Positions 10,928 through 22,689 of a stretch of DNA of 64,000 nt are shown piece after piece. This DNA is from Liolophura sinensis. Lineage: Eukaryota > Mollusca > Polyplacophora > Chitonida > Chitonidae. Each line of letters opens with the position of its first letter. Position 1 is the first letter of the stretch. Location of the stretch: assembly GCF_032854445.1 (NCBI RefSeq), contig NC_088303.1, positions 31,939,501 through 32,003,500 of the forward strand. The letters run 5' to 3'. The notes beneath the pieces were generated by a model. That model worked only from the letters and a program-made list of their open reading frames with translations. It was not told where the DNA came from and searched no databases. The position numbers were made by a program, and so were the translations under genes.

Positions 10928-11108
10928 CATGCTGGCTTCCTCTCCGGCTGTATGTGGGAAGGTCTGGCAACAACCTGCGAATAGTCGTGGGTTTCCCCAG
11001 CGCTCTGCCCAGTTTCCACCCGCCATAATGCTGAACGCCGTCATATAAGTGAAATATTTTTGGGTATGGCGTAAAACACCAATCAAATAAATTAATAAAT
11101 AAATAAAT
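10928..11108 (+). mobile_element. Family-A SINE, 5'-truncated
   Basis: Starts at tcatgctggcttcctctcc and runs to the tail gtaaaacaccaatcaaataa with an (aaat)n end. The tRNA-like head is missing. Confidence 0.8.
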
Positions 11109-11456
11109 CATGTAAATATGAGATTTGAAGCCATATAGTGTGATACTTTTGTTTTGAAGGACCTCTTTGTATGCCTTGGGATCATGAAGCGATCTTCGAC
11201 TTATAAAGTCGAACTTTTAATCAATTTGGTTTGTCCTTTTGGACAGTCTTTTTCGCTGAACTTTTAGTCGAAATTTGTTGTACATGTACAATAATTCTCC
11301 AAGAATTTACATTGTCAAGCAGTATTTTAACCTGGCTACATCGGATATAACAATTTTAAAGTTATTTTGAATTTTGACTCAAGTCGAAGATCTCCTCATG
11401 ATCCTGTGGCCTGGAGTATTATTTATTTGAGCGGTGTTGAATGTGGTTGTTTTTTT

Positions 11457-11602
11457 TCCCAGTATTATCATTATACACTGCTTTATACAGTATTATCATT
11501 ATATACTACTTTATACAGTATTATCATTATATACTACTTCATACAGTATTATCAATATGTACTTCTTCATACAGTATTATCAATATATACTACTTTATAC
11601 TC
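11457..11602. repeat. 28-bp tandem repeat, about 5 copies
   Basis: The unit is like cagtattatcattatatact acttcata, repeated with few changes. It creates tyrosine-rich shadow ORFs in two frames that are not genes. Confidence 0.85.
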
Positions 11603-12220
11603 ATACACACGTGAGCTCAATAATAATAATAACGAAGAAGTCAGAGCATCATCATATAAATGTAAAAGACTACACGCATGACATACGCTTTCCATCCTCT
11701 TGCTGGGATATACCTATAGTAGATGTGTTAACATAGTTTGGGATTTGACAATTAGGTGCCTGATTCTTTGCTAGAATCTGTGCTGAACCAAGAGAGTTTA
11801 AATCCTGAATACCAATAACACTGCAAGGCAATGAAATATTTGATACATTTGCATTTGTATTTACATTATTGTTTGATATAACTGTATTTATACTCCCATA
11901 TAGATTGTGTGTGCTTGGTTTGTTTGGCGAGTATTAGTGAGAGTGAAATGGTTTTTATGTTGTTCAGCACATGCACAGACATATACAAGCATCTTTAGTG
12001 CGTCTTCTTTCGGCATTAATACCTTACACGTATGTTGTAGGTTTAAAGGTTTGTCTTTGAAAACATTTCTGTCATACATTTCACATTTAATCTGTCTATT
12101 GACTGGCTTGAAGTTTCTTGTCGCTGGGCGGCATTTTTATACAACCTTTCAAATTCTGCACGTATCTCTCTATTTCTTTTACAGTACATGGACTGATTGT
12201 GTTTCTCTTTGTTATTGCAG

Positions 12221-12265
12221 GGAACAAGTGATGGCGATGATGACAGCCATTCAGGATTTGTGACA
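12221..12265 (+). CDS. Sowah: Sowah candidate 45-nt exon, Asp-rich linker
   Basis: A good acceptor (tttctctttgttattgcag ending at 12220) and a good donor (gtaagg after 12265) enclose 15 open codons, GTSDGDDDSHSGFVT, phase 0 at both ends. It therefore fits between the phase-0 end of the 5364-5507 exon and the phase-0 start of the 13580 exon. The acidic low-complexity sequence suits the poorly conserved linker ahead of the ankyrin region, so homology cannot confirm it. Size and position suggest it may be alternatively used. The call rests on splice-site quality and phase. Confidence 0.7.
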
Positions 12266-13579
12266 GTAAGGGACTTTATGTTAATCAGATGCTACACTCC
12301 ACCTCCCCTCTCATCTCATCCCATCCCCTTTTTGCCTCTCTCAGCCCCCCCCCCCCCCCCCCCTCCAAGTCGCTTTATACTGTCTTATTACTATATCATG
12401 AAGTCCACTTAACCTCTGATCTGTTGGTCAGGAGTCAGGAATAACTGTAGGGGGTATATTCTAATTTCTCAACTGTTTTGCATATAAATTTGTTTACTCA
12501 TAACATTAAATGTAGACAATTTTTATTTATATTTAATAGATTTATGATATGATTGTTTTGATAGGATCACTTTCTCAGAATTACCACAGCCCATTAAATC
12601 TGTCTGCTTTACAAGTACTGTTAAAACATTCTTTTATGTCCATTAACAATTAAACTGCAGATGTTCTTGTAGCTCATTGGCCAGTGACATTGACCACGCT
12701 TGTGGGCTAGCCAGAGGTGTCCAGATAACAGCTTAACTGTGGACTGTGACACCCTAGTTGACCATGGGCGATTTGAACATTACCACTGATAACAGTCTTC
12801 ACAAGTGTGGCCTGATGCACTGCTTGACCCTTCCACTCTCATGCCCCCCCCCCCCCCCCACTAACCACATCCACTCAAGATGGTCACACTCTTCAGCTAT
12901 TATCCTTTTCAACAAATACTGTGTGAAACTGCACACTGTAGTAATTAAATCTAACATACACTATTGCTGTAGGCCAGTGCCTTAACCAGTATCACAATAC
13001 AAATACATCAGAGAATAAACAGTTGAGTATATACCAGTAGCTGATCATACCATACATGTAGCTGATTTTTAATGCCTTATGCATTTTTGAGAAAAAAAAA
13101 AAGAAAAATCAGACCATAACCTTAAGAAAAAGGATGGATATATTTGTACAAATTTGATGTAAAAACCTGGCAGTTTTAGAGATCAAATTCTACCTACACG
13201 TAGCTCTCTAGTGTGAATATAACATTAGGTAACCTGACAAAGCATTTGGTTTATATATTGTATTGTTACAGATTAGTCACAGAAATAAAGCCAAAACCAG
13301 AACTTATGCAAGCTATGACAGAAAAGTTCATGATGACATCTCATGGTACATAAAGTACATGTATATCTGAGTATTTCCCATTAATTGTCTTTATTACGGA
13401 AAGTTTCTCTGCAGTTCATGATATTTTTTAAGCTGATATAGCTGCTAATTTTTTTGAGCATTTATTAGAATAAAAGAAAAAATTAGTTGAATTGTCAAGA
13501 TAATTTACCACTGAGTCATCAGTAATAGGTACTGAGTTCATGTATGCTTGGTTTATGTGTAAAATGCTCATGTTCACAG
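12266..13579 (+). other. Sowah intron, 1.3 kb
   Basis: Contains two poly-C runs (12347-12363 and 12845-12859) and AT-rich sequence. A weak exon candidate at 13272-13325 is discussed among the rejected items. Nothing else is recognised. Confidence 0.65.
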
Positions 13580-13681
13580 ATAGGCCCCAAAGAACGCGAG
13601 TGGCTGCTGATTTCTAGTTCTGCTGACTATCACCCAATGGCCAAACTTCTGAATCATAATCCTTCACTGGTCAGGCTGCGG
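13580..13681 (+). CDS. Sowah: Sowah exon: first helices of the ankyrin region (GPKEREWLL)
   Basis: The exon lies between ttcacag (13573-13579) and a perfect gtaagt donor after 13681. Its 34 codons are phase 0 at both ends. It starts IGPKEREWLL and ends MAKLLNHNPSLVRLR. This matches the SOWAH pattern LDPxExEWL...LLxxxPSLxxKR that begins the ankyrin domain. In family members the next residues are [KR]DFxTG[FY]TALHW. Here those residues are not in this exon and are supplied by three tiny exons downstream plus the 46628 exon. The last 36 bases of the exon are about 83% identical to the consensus of the 30-bp minisatellite that follows, so the intron array seems to have grown from this exon end. 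Confidence 0.94.
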
Positions 13682-14222
13682 GTAAGTGCTAAACAACAAT
13701 CCCTCGCACATCAAACTGTTGAACTACAATTTGTCACTGAGCAAATTGCTGAATTATAATCCCTCACTGATAAAACTGCTGACCATAATCCCTCACTGAT
13801 CAACTTGCTTACCGTAATCTCTCACCGATTAAACTGTTGACCATAAGCTCTCACTGATCAACTGCTAACCATAATTGCTCACTGATCTGACTGCTAACCA
13901 CAATCCCTTTCTGATCAAACTGCTGCAGCACAATCCCTCATTGATCAAATTGTTGAAGCCAAATTTCTCACTGATCAAGCTGCTGAACAACAGTCCCTTT
14001 GATCAAAATTTTGAGCCCTAATCCCTCACTGATCAAACTGCTGACCGTAATCCCTCACTGATCAAACTCCTGACCATAATCCCTCACTGATCAAATTGCT
14101 GAAGTGCAGTCCCTCACTGATCAAACTGTTGAAGCACAATCCCTCACTGATCAAACTGCTGAACAACAATCTCTTTCTCGTATAACTGTTGAGCCAGAAT
14201 CACCACTTAACCACAATGCCTC
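13643..14222 (+). repeat. 30-bp minisatellite grown from the 3' end of a Sowah exon
   Basis: The consensus is near ctgctgaaccataatccctc actgatcaaa, with about 18 diverged copies. The first copy is the coding end of the 13580-13681 exon (KLLNHNPSLV): 30 of 36 bases agree with the intron consensus. Because 30 is divisible by three, stretches stay open and give shadow ORFs such as 14104-14316, but there is no donor or acceptor pattern per unit. Confidence 0.88.
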
Positions 14223-14439
14223 CATTGTTAAAATTCTTAAAACTGATTTTGTTGTAAATGCTATAGCATATGGTAAAATTGAATTACAAAATCTTGACAA
14301 AATGACCCCTCTCTAACACCATCAGTTGATTTTAGAAGAAGTTTTATTACTTGGTTTTGTCATACACAAAGTCCCTTTTATAGGGATTTTTTGTTTGTTT
14401 TTTTTTTTGCGTGAGGGTGGTAGAAGTTTGTCTTGTGGC

Positions 14440-15960
14440 TCTTGGCGGGTCAGGAGAGCTAGTAAATGGTGATCGAATGTGCGTGTTTGGATCAGTTCCA
14501 GACTGACCAGTCAACCATGCTCCTCTAATGGCCTAAAGCAGCTTGAAGGCCGAGTGTTTTTCTCGCACCATCCATTTCCGTGCCATTCTGTCACAGTTGA
14601 ACTGCTCCTCTGGACTGCTCCCCTGCGTCCAGACTTATGTAATGTGGTGTGGCGCTGGCTTTGGCGACGTCAATTAGCCGGATCAGGGAGGTAAATGAGC
14701 CGGGTCACGGCTCTCCTGGCCCATCCGTGCAGGGTCGCCCTAGCAGCCGCACCAACGGGAAGCCCTCTTAACAGGCTTTTTACATGCCAATAGGCTGTTT
14801 AGTGGCAGTAAGACATTTCAGTGCACGGCCTGCTCATTGAATTAGTTCATCAACCCTCAGCTTTTGCAGGAAATTTGACACAGGGGCTGTGAAAGAATTA
14901 GCATGAAGACAGATTACAAAGGTGGAAATGGACATGTGTACATCTGCTGGGGAAAGCGATTCAGCACGATCGATCGCCGCGCCGCTTCCTCGTTAAATTT
15001 TCTCTTACATGTGTTTGATTTTAAGAGTGCATTAGTGGCCTGAGCTGAAAATCAATCTGCGCGGATCATCAAAGATTTTACCAACTAAAACACTCCCCTC
15101 AAATATACTCCTTTCGGCTTTTTTTTTGTTTCGCCCATTCGCCAGTTTGCCGGCTTGGGAAACTGGAAACTTGCGTCCTTTTAAGGAAAGGAGAGGAAAA
15201 TCTATTTAGAGCACTCGTCTTAAGCCGGCGGAATTAAGACACCATCTCTCTTTATTTTCACCAGCTGTCCTAATCGTAATGAGGCGTTATCACTGTGGGA
15301 GGATTCACAGCCTTTTTTACTTGGAAGCATTGTGTCCTGTATTCCTACACAACCAACATTGACCCTCAGCTACCCATTAACTTCCACTGACGAGATTAGC
15401 CCCAGCCACAGCCAGCCTTTTATGTGTCCATTCAGACGCTGTGCAAATTAAATCTGAGGACAGTCTCTAATTGTAAATGAATGTGTTGGCCGGCTGGTTG
15501 TGAGGAATCAAGGGACCATGTGCCATGACAGAGAATTCATCTGCCTTCGCTTTCTGCATTGCCCTCCATAACTGACCCATTCACGCAGACAACAGGCTTC
15601 CCCCCTCCCCCTTTCTACTGTGCTGTGGCCTTTGTCCTGCCAATGGTTGCTTACAAACGCTGGCAGTGTCTGAGCAAAGGGAAACATGGTTAACGGATGT
15701 CATAGAAAGTGAGACAAGCAACAATCTTGGGGCACACTAAATTGTAGATTGACAGCAGGGCTCTAGAACTGAGCACTGGATCTTAACTACGACCCTTTAC
15801 AAAAGAGCGTGTCACTCCGTATTGATGTCCTCATTTGAATCTTTCCTCAGCAAAACCTGTTATTAATGACTTTTTAACTCGGACTGGAAACTTGAGTTAA
15901 AGGTTTCCCTTGTCCTCTTCAGCTAATGTATAGTCTATTACCCATCAGGTCCTGTCTGAG
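14440..15960. promoter_or_regulatory. Large candidate regulatory island (1.5 kb)
   Basis: GC content is visibly higher than in the flanks. There is no tandem repeat, SINE or long ORF, and there are many compact motif-like segments (gcacgatcgatcgccgcgcc, taatcgtaatgaggcgtta, attgtaaatgaatgtg). Several kb of intron on both sides lack this texture. It is the best single candidate here for a block of conserved non-coding elements. Confidence 0.35.
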
Positions 15961-16397
15961 AAAGTAGCGCATGCAAGCATGCAGTCACATTTGATCTCTC
16001 TATTCTTGTCCTCCACCTACATGTAGAGGCAAGCATTCTGGCTGTCTTATGCAAATATATCGATGACTGAACAGAATCACTATTTTCGCTGCATATTTTG
16101 GCCGTTGTGTCCTTGCCTCACACCCTTGTAATCACACACAAATTTATTTGTTTGATTGGTTTTAAAAGCCAATAATTACCCAAGAATTCTCTCAAAGGGC
16201 CTGGGTGAAGGAAACTGAATTGCCCTGAGTAAACTAATGCTCTGTGCCATGTATCTGACAAAGCTCCTATGTAAACTTACGTTTGTCCAAGACAGTTTGA
16301 TTGTGCATATAGCTACTCTGATGTATAGGAAGTAAACTCTGTTGAGATAGTCACATGGTATCAAGTAATGAATTCCATTTGTCTTTAGGATATATTG

Positions 16398-16527
16398 AAC
16401 CTGCGGATGGTCGTGGGTTTCCCCCTCTGCCCAGGGCTCTGCCCAGTTTCCTCCCACCGGCGGCCGTTGTATAAGTGAAATATTCTTGAGTACAGCGTGA
16501 AAAAACCATTCAAATAAATAAATAAAT
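16398..16527 (+). mobile_element. Family-A SINE, 3' half
   Basis: Matches from aacctgcggatggtcgtggg to the tail attcttgagtacagcgtgaa and an (aaat)n end. There is a short internal duplication of ctctgccc, and the ataatgctgg segment is lost. Confidence 0.8.
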
Positions 16528-16599
16528 TGGCATATGTAGTAAATATTCAACCTCTTTGACCTCTAAAGCACTCTTTTCTGTTGAATTTATGAGTACAGT

Positions 16600-16790
16600 T
16601 ATGATGAAAATGACACCAAAATGATTTGTTTGTGTCACTGAAGATGCAATCTTCATAAATCTGTACAGATTATTTCTCCACACCCCATAGTTCTCTCAGA
16701 ATGTTTCAAAATTTTCTTTTCAGTGGTAGTTGTAAAGTTCAAATAATTATGGTAGCTTTTCGTGTATTTTCTTGAACATGTAGAATCGCC
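16600..16790 (+). repeat. Dispersed repeat family E, copy 2
   Basis: Collinear with 9235-9410 (ttatttctccacacccc, ctctcagaatgttt, aaataattatggtag, tattttcttgaaca). Confidence 0.5.
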
Positions 16791-17372
16791 CACAAAAGCA
16801 GTTTATAGCTGTGAAAGAAATTTTTCAACATTTAATTTGTTTTGTCAGTGGGTGTAATTAGTTACAATATTCTGTTACAGTTTCAGTTTTCAGGTATCAA
16901 TTTTTTTCACTGTGTAGGTAGTGTTTATTTTTTGGAGAGGTGGTAGCGGGGGGTGGTGGCGCAGTCTGCATTTTGAGTTGAGGAGGTGAGATAATGGTGT
17001 TAGGGAGGCAGGTTGGGGGTTAATGATAAGTGATTGCCTGATCATGACAGCCTGCTGTGAAAGGGTGGGGCAGGTGGATCTTTAATTAGGCCTATAACAG
17101 ACACCCTACATGTACATCCACACAGAACAACTGTGAACTTCTGGCACACAAGCGATGACATGCCATCCTAAGTGTTATCTCAAATTCATGCCAGTTTGAT
17201 GTATCTTTTGCTGTTACTATGAAAGATCTGTTTTGAAACGCTACCAGTCTTTCCCCATGCGAATCAGGCATCAGGCTTCTCATCAGTAGACTGAGAAGCT
17301 CTTGCTGCAGGTTTATTAATCTTTTTCAAGTGACATAAAATGTTGAAACAGCACGCCTTGAATCATATATAC

Positions 17373-17541
17373 TTATGCTGGCTTCCTCTACGGCTGTAAG
17401 TGCGAAGGTCTGTCAGCATTCTGCGGATGGTTGTGGGCTTCTTCCGGGCTCTGCCAAGTCTCTCACCATAATGCTGGCCACCGATGAATAAGTGAAATAT
17501 TCTTGAGTACAGTGTATGCAATATACAAATCAAATAAATTA
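17373..17541 (+). mobile_element. Family-A SINE, 5'-truncated
   Basis: Runs from tatgctggcttcctctacgg to attcttgagtacagtg and the tail aatcaaataaatta. Diverged near the end. Confidence 0.8.
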
Positions 17542-17722
17542 TTAGATGCATATTTCAGTATGACAACTTGCACATGTTCACATGTTCTTGAAGTTTGGCC
17601 ATGTTTCATCTTCATCTATGTGCTATATTGCTCCATGCAGTACCATAATGCTAAGACAGTGTACGCTATATCCCACAATCATCCTATATGTACATGGATG
17701 GTGATAGCTTCTAAATCTTGAT

Positions 17723-17792
17723 CGTCGTCATATGACTGAAAAATTGTTAAGTACGACGTTAAAGCCCCAAGCACTCACTCACTCATTCACTC
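17723..17792 (+). mobile_element. Family-B SINE, 3' tail only
   Basis: Contains cgtcgtcatatgactgaaaa, ttgttaagtacgacgttaaa and (cact)n. A severely 5'-truncated insertion, as expected for LINE-driven retroposition. Confidence 0.75.
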
Positions 17793-18309
17793 TAAATCTT
17801 GACATTTTTCTCATCATCATTTTCCTCATTGATGTTTTCCCCACCACATATCTTCCCCACTGCAAATTGTCCAAATATGAGTGTTCATATTTACAAATCA
17901 AAATAGTACTCATAATAATCTAATAATTTAATGCCGAAGACATCAGGTCTGTGATGTGCTTATCTAATCATAAGGGCCATCCCTCATGTACGTTCATACT
18001 TTTAGAAATATCCTGCCATCATACATCCGTAATGTCCTTGAAACACCCACTGATAAATGAACTGCCCACCTTTTGTCAGAAAGCTTTTTATATTTTTATT
18101 TTATTTTATAGTAAGTGAAGCATCCAAAATACAGACTCAGTTTAGACTGTAAACTGGTGAAACAATATTCAAATTTAAATTCCCAGAAACCATTTGTTGG
18201 TATTAAATTAATATCATTATATCTTACATGTATACATATACATATAGTGAAATATCATATAATGGAAGACATGGACCTGTAATATTGTCATGAACATACA
18301 TGTACACTC

Positions 18310-18780
18310 TTCAGAAAAAAAGGAGCCATTTATATGGAACCATAAAGGTTCTTTGTCACGATGCAATTAGGGAACCTTTTTTTAAGTCCCATATATTTAT
18401 TTCATTAGTGTTTTACTCCGTACTCAAGAATATTTCACTTATATGATGGCGGCCAGCATTATGGTGGGAGGAAACCGGGCAGAGCCCGGGGGAAACCCAC
18501 GACCATCCGAAGGCTGCAGGCAAACCTTCCCACTTACGGCCAGAGAGGAAGCCAGCATGAACTGGACTTGAAACTCACAATGATCGCATTGGTGAGAGGC
18601 TCCTGTGTCATTACGCTGCGCTCGTGCGCTAACCAACTGAGCCACAGAGGCCCCCCAGTCGCATATAGAACCTGTCAAATGGGTTCATTAAAGAACCCTT
18701 TCAAATGGGTTCATTAAAGAACCCTTTCAAATGGGTCCTTTAAAAACCCCTTTCAGATGGGCATATTAAAGAGCCCTTTA
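18310..18780. repeat. GGTTC-rich dispersed element, split by a SINE
   Basis: The left part (18310-18384) and right part (18668-18778) share aaggttcttt / aaagaaccctt words in opposite orientation. The right part has about four 26-bp units (gaaccctttcaaatgggttc attaaa). The reverse SINE at 18396-18656 separates them. Confidence 0.5.
18396..18656 (-). mobile_element. Family-A SINE, reverse, near full length
   Basis: Read on the minus strand it has the head ggcctctgtggctcagttgg ttagcgc, the usual body and the tail tattcttgagtacggagtaa. The flanks agtcccatata (18385-18395) and agtcgcatata (18657-18667) look like a target-site duplication with one change. Confidence 0.85.
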
Positions 18781-21228
18781 TTAAGTCAAGAACAGAACAT
18801 GCTTCATTCAGTTCATTTTTACTGAAATCATTTAAAAAGTTCTCTGTAATTCTCTCAGGATTCCTTAAATCCTTAAGAAAAGTAGCTTTAGTTTTTTTCT
18901 TACAGACTATTTTCCTCATATTCAACATCACAGTTAAGGCAAAAGTAGGTGATTTCCAGTTGGCAGTTCAAATCCTGTATTAGCAAATTTGTTAGCATTT
19001 TTCAATTCATAGCATTTTTTTTGCAAGAAACATGTATTTTAAAGTTGAGTTTGCCTTGGATTGCTTTTATAAGTTAGTATATATATATTGCACAGGGAAG
19101 GGTTGTGTTATTAATGTAAATTTAGCTGCTTCCTCAACCCAAACAGTATATACAACGGTAGCTTAGTTACACTTCTGTAAACCAGATGCCAAGGAATGGT
19201 ACTTTTTTTTTTATTGTCCACATACACCGTGCCTGTTGGTGGTGTCAATCAACCAAGTTGAAGTTCCTCCAAACCTTGTTCGCTGCGTACCCTTACCCCT
19301 CTGATAGACTGTTTGTTTTGGGGGTAAGGGAAATACGGCATGATGTTATCAAATGACAATTAGCGTCAAGTGGGACTGTTTAAGTTTCCAGCTCATATCC
19401 CCCTGTCTAAGTGACCAATTTGTTTCTAGTTCCATATTGGCCCTTGCTGGCTATCCCGCTGTTAACCTCAGCAACAACCGCACTCCTCTTTCAACTCCCC
19501 TAACAACAACTTTCTTCTTTTTTTTTTGTCCTCTGTTAGTGAGTTTTTTGTCAAAGGTGAAGCTGGAGTTTTTGGCTGTAGTTCTAGAGGTTTCCTGCCA
19601 AATTAAGTGATGTTTTTGGAGCACCTTGCTGTGTCTTTCATGTCAGTGTTTACCCAAGATGTACGCAGGTGTAAAGGGTCCTCACTCTGAGACCCCCATC
19701 AGGCCCTCTTCAAAACGAGGAACCTTTAGACGGCTGATTTTTAATTGTTTATTTCTCATGATCATTTTTATGATCAATAATTAAGCATGTGTGTTGACTG
19801 CTCATGTATTATTTTGAAAAAAAAAATCTTTGTCTGGTCCATAAGAAACAACTCCATTATTATTTTTTTTTTTAACCTAGATTGTGTTGCAAGTTTACCC
19901 AGAAATTAATAAATACAGTATTATAATTATTGCTTATATCATCTGTGAATATATGAAGAAAATATCATGAGAAACAAATAATCAATCAACACTGGCATTA
20001 CTGTATCCTACCATCAACCAGAACAGAACCTTGTTGAGCTGAAGATCCTGTGACGTGTCACATCACCCTGTTATTGATGTCTGTCTGGCATTCTGGTGTC
20101 AAATTGCAAATGTCATTGAGCATGTTTCACTACTTTCCATTAGATTATCTGAATCTTGCTTTTAGTCGATTTGTTATTTCAACTGAAATAGGCATGTTTC
20201 CTTTTGCAGCATTATTCACGGTTTATATTTACTCATAGCTAATGTATATGAATAGGAAAAGTATTTAGATTTTATGCAAATCCAGAAGGTCACAGATTTA
20301 GTAGAAAACAAAAATACAACTAGTATGATTGTTCAGTTTAACTGAAATAACATTGTTTCACAGTGTCATGATGCATGTGTTCTTTTTTTATTGTAATAGG
20401 TATTGAGTAGTTTCAGTCTGAAAATGAGTCGAACAAGGCGGGGGGTAACTATGGATGTTGTAAACATCATTTGTTTGACATTTTCTGACATGGAGGGCGA
20501 TGTAAAACTTGTGTTTTAAGGGTGTGGGTCTAAAGGCCTGTTTATTATGATGCCATTCCCCGAGTGGTGTGTTTCCCGTTAGGGGAAGCAATCAGCAGGG
20601 TTTGCAAAGAACAAAGTCGCTTGATAGTGCAGGCACTGTTGTTGTTTACAACTGTTTCTGTTTAACCAGAATAAAGTATGTGAACAGAATCATAAGGTAT
20701 GCCTCTCATCTACTCTCTGTTTTGCTCTCTAACTTAATACAAGGAAAGTAATGATGGAAACATTTCATGCAGTGATAAAGATAGGAGCAAACTACTTCCT
20801 CTCTTTGCGTTTTTTTGCAATACTGTTCCTGCAGGTGCTTTGCCTCATATACACATGTTCATTTGTGTACTCTATCTGTGTGTTAGCTGGTTTGCTTTTC
20901 TGCTTTTGACCTTAATTTTGGTCTTCACTTCACAAAATTTGTGTTGAAAAACAAATTAATATATTTTTGACAAATTATTTCTTATCACTTTTCTTTTCTG
21001 TACTTTAAGGTATAACGCATGTGAATCTCTCATTAACTTAGGTGAGAGCTTCCAGCAGATCAGTGTGGGTAGTTCTGTTAAAAAATATCAGCCATGCATT
21101 TTTTATTTGATACGAATGTTCCATATCCATAATGAGATTTGAAGTATTATTTAACAAATTTACACAGCGAAGAACAAAATTAGTGTATATTTTTTAAGGT
21201 GTTGGGAAAGACAGTATAACTATGTCAG

Positions 21229-21484
21229 GGCCTCCGTGGCCGAGATGGTTAACACACCAGCACGCGCAATGACCCAGGAGCCTCTCACGAATTCAAGTCC
21301 AGCTCATGCTGACTTCCTCTCTGGTGGTATGTGGGAAGGCCTGTCAGCAACCTGCGGATGGTCGTGGGTTTCCCCTTGGCTCTGCCCAGTTTCGCCACAC
21401 CATAATGCTGGGCACTGTCTTATAAGTGAAGTATTCTTGAGTACGGTGTAAAACATCAATCAAAAAAATAAATAAATAAATAAA
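21229..21484 (+). mobile_element. Family-A SINE, full length
   Basis: Starts ggcctccgtggccgagatgg, keeps the full body, and ends in (aaat)n. The target-site duplication is tataactatgtcag (21215-21228) and tataactgtgtcag (21485-21498). Confidence 0.88.
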
Positions 21485-21685
21485 TATAACTGTGTCAGTC
21501 AACCAGTGATGTATACAACATGATTGATACAATTGTGGACAGTGATTATAAATTTGTTCAGTGATAGTTTGATTGGATTGGAAACATATCCCTTTTATAC
21601 CTGCATGATTGCAAGAATGCCTGTATTGTATTGGTACGATTGGAGACATATCGTGTGTATCCATTCAGTATGTTAGTATAACCAA

Positions 21686-22300
21686 AAACCTATCGATTCA
21701 TTGTCGGTATGATTGGAAACCTATCGATTCATTGTCAGTATGATTGGAAACCTGTCGATTCATTGTCAGTATGATTGGAAACCTGTCGATTCATTGTCAA
21801 TATGATTGGAAACCTATCGATTCATTGTCAGTATGATTGGAAACCTATCGATTCATTGTCGGTATGATTGGAAATCTATCGATTCATTGTCAGTATGATT
21901 GGAAACCTATCGATTCATTGTCAGTATGATTGGAAACCTATCGATTCATTGTCGGTATGATTGGAAATCTATCGATTCATTGTCGGTATGATTGGAAACC
22001 TATCGATTCATTGTCGGTATGATTGGAAATCTATCGATTCATTGTCGGTATGATTGGAAATCTATCGATTCATTGTCGGTATGATTGGAAACCTATCGAT
22101 TCATTGTCAGTATGATTGGAAACCTATCGATTCATTGTCAGTATGATTGGAAACCTATCGATTCATTGTCGGTATGATTGGAAACCTATCGATTCATTGT
22201 CAGTATGATTGGAAATCTATCGATTCATTGTCGGTATGATTGGAAACCTATCGATTCATTGTCAGTATGATTGGAAACCTATCGATTCATGGTCAGTATG
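21686..22300. repeat. 31-bp satellite with a TATCGATT core, about 20 copies
   Basis: The unit gtatgattggaaacctatcg attcattgtcg is very uniform (cct/tct and cag/cgg variants). Degenerate units extend to about 21545 and 22530. Each unit has a ctatcgattc core. Confidence 0.92.
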
Positions 22301-22689
22301 ATTAGATATATATGCATTCATTGTCAGTATGATAGCAAACATATGCATTCATTGTCAGTATGATTGGGGAAAACATGCATTCATTGTCAGTTTGATTGGA
22401 AACATGCATTCATTGTCAGTTTGATTGGAAACAAATGCATTCAATGTCAGTATGATGTCAGTATGATTGAAAACATATCTTTTCAAGATCACAATGATTG
22501 GAAACATATCTTTTCAATATTAGTATGATTGGAGGTGTGTACACCTGTCAAGGATTGCAAATTGACGTCTTGACTGTGATGGTTTGATTGGAAGCATGCA
22601 TATTACTGTTACAGTTGCATTACATGTACGGTGTGTAGCAGCTGGTAGGCCTAAATGTTATATACAGATTTAAGTGTCCAGTTAGGTAT

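Larger units (their letters stand above)
5508..12220 (+). other. Sowah intron, 6.7 kb
   Basis: Holds the extra 99-bp units, three family-B SINEs, two partial family-A SINEs, a dispersed repeat (family E), a 28-bp repeat and two candidate regulatory islands, all listed separately. The stretches 6545-7190, 9415-9885, 10320-10925 and 11605-12220 are AT-rich and show nothing I can name. Confidence 0.7.

Noticed and set aside
13272-13345. Possible exon after tgttacag (ISHRNKAKTRTYASYDRK...)
   Set aside because: The better donor (after 13345) gives 74 bases, which breaks phase with both neighbours. The phase-0 alternative (after 13325) has a poor gttcat donor. No homology. Left out but worth checking in cDNA.
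18112-18121. gtaagt directly behind a long T-rich tract (ttttatag|taagt)
   Set aside because: The AG and GT overlap on the same G, so neither a recursive site nor an exon is possible.
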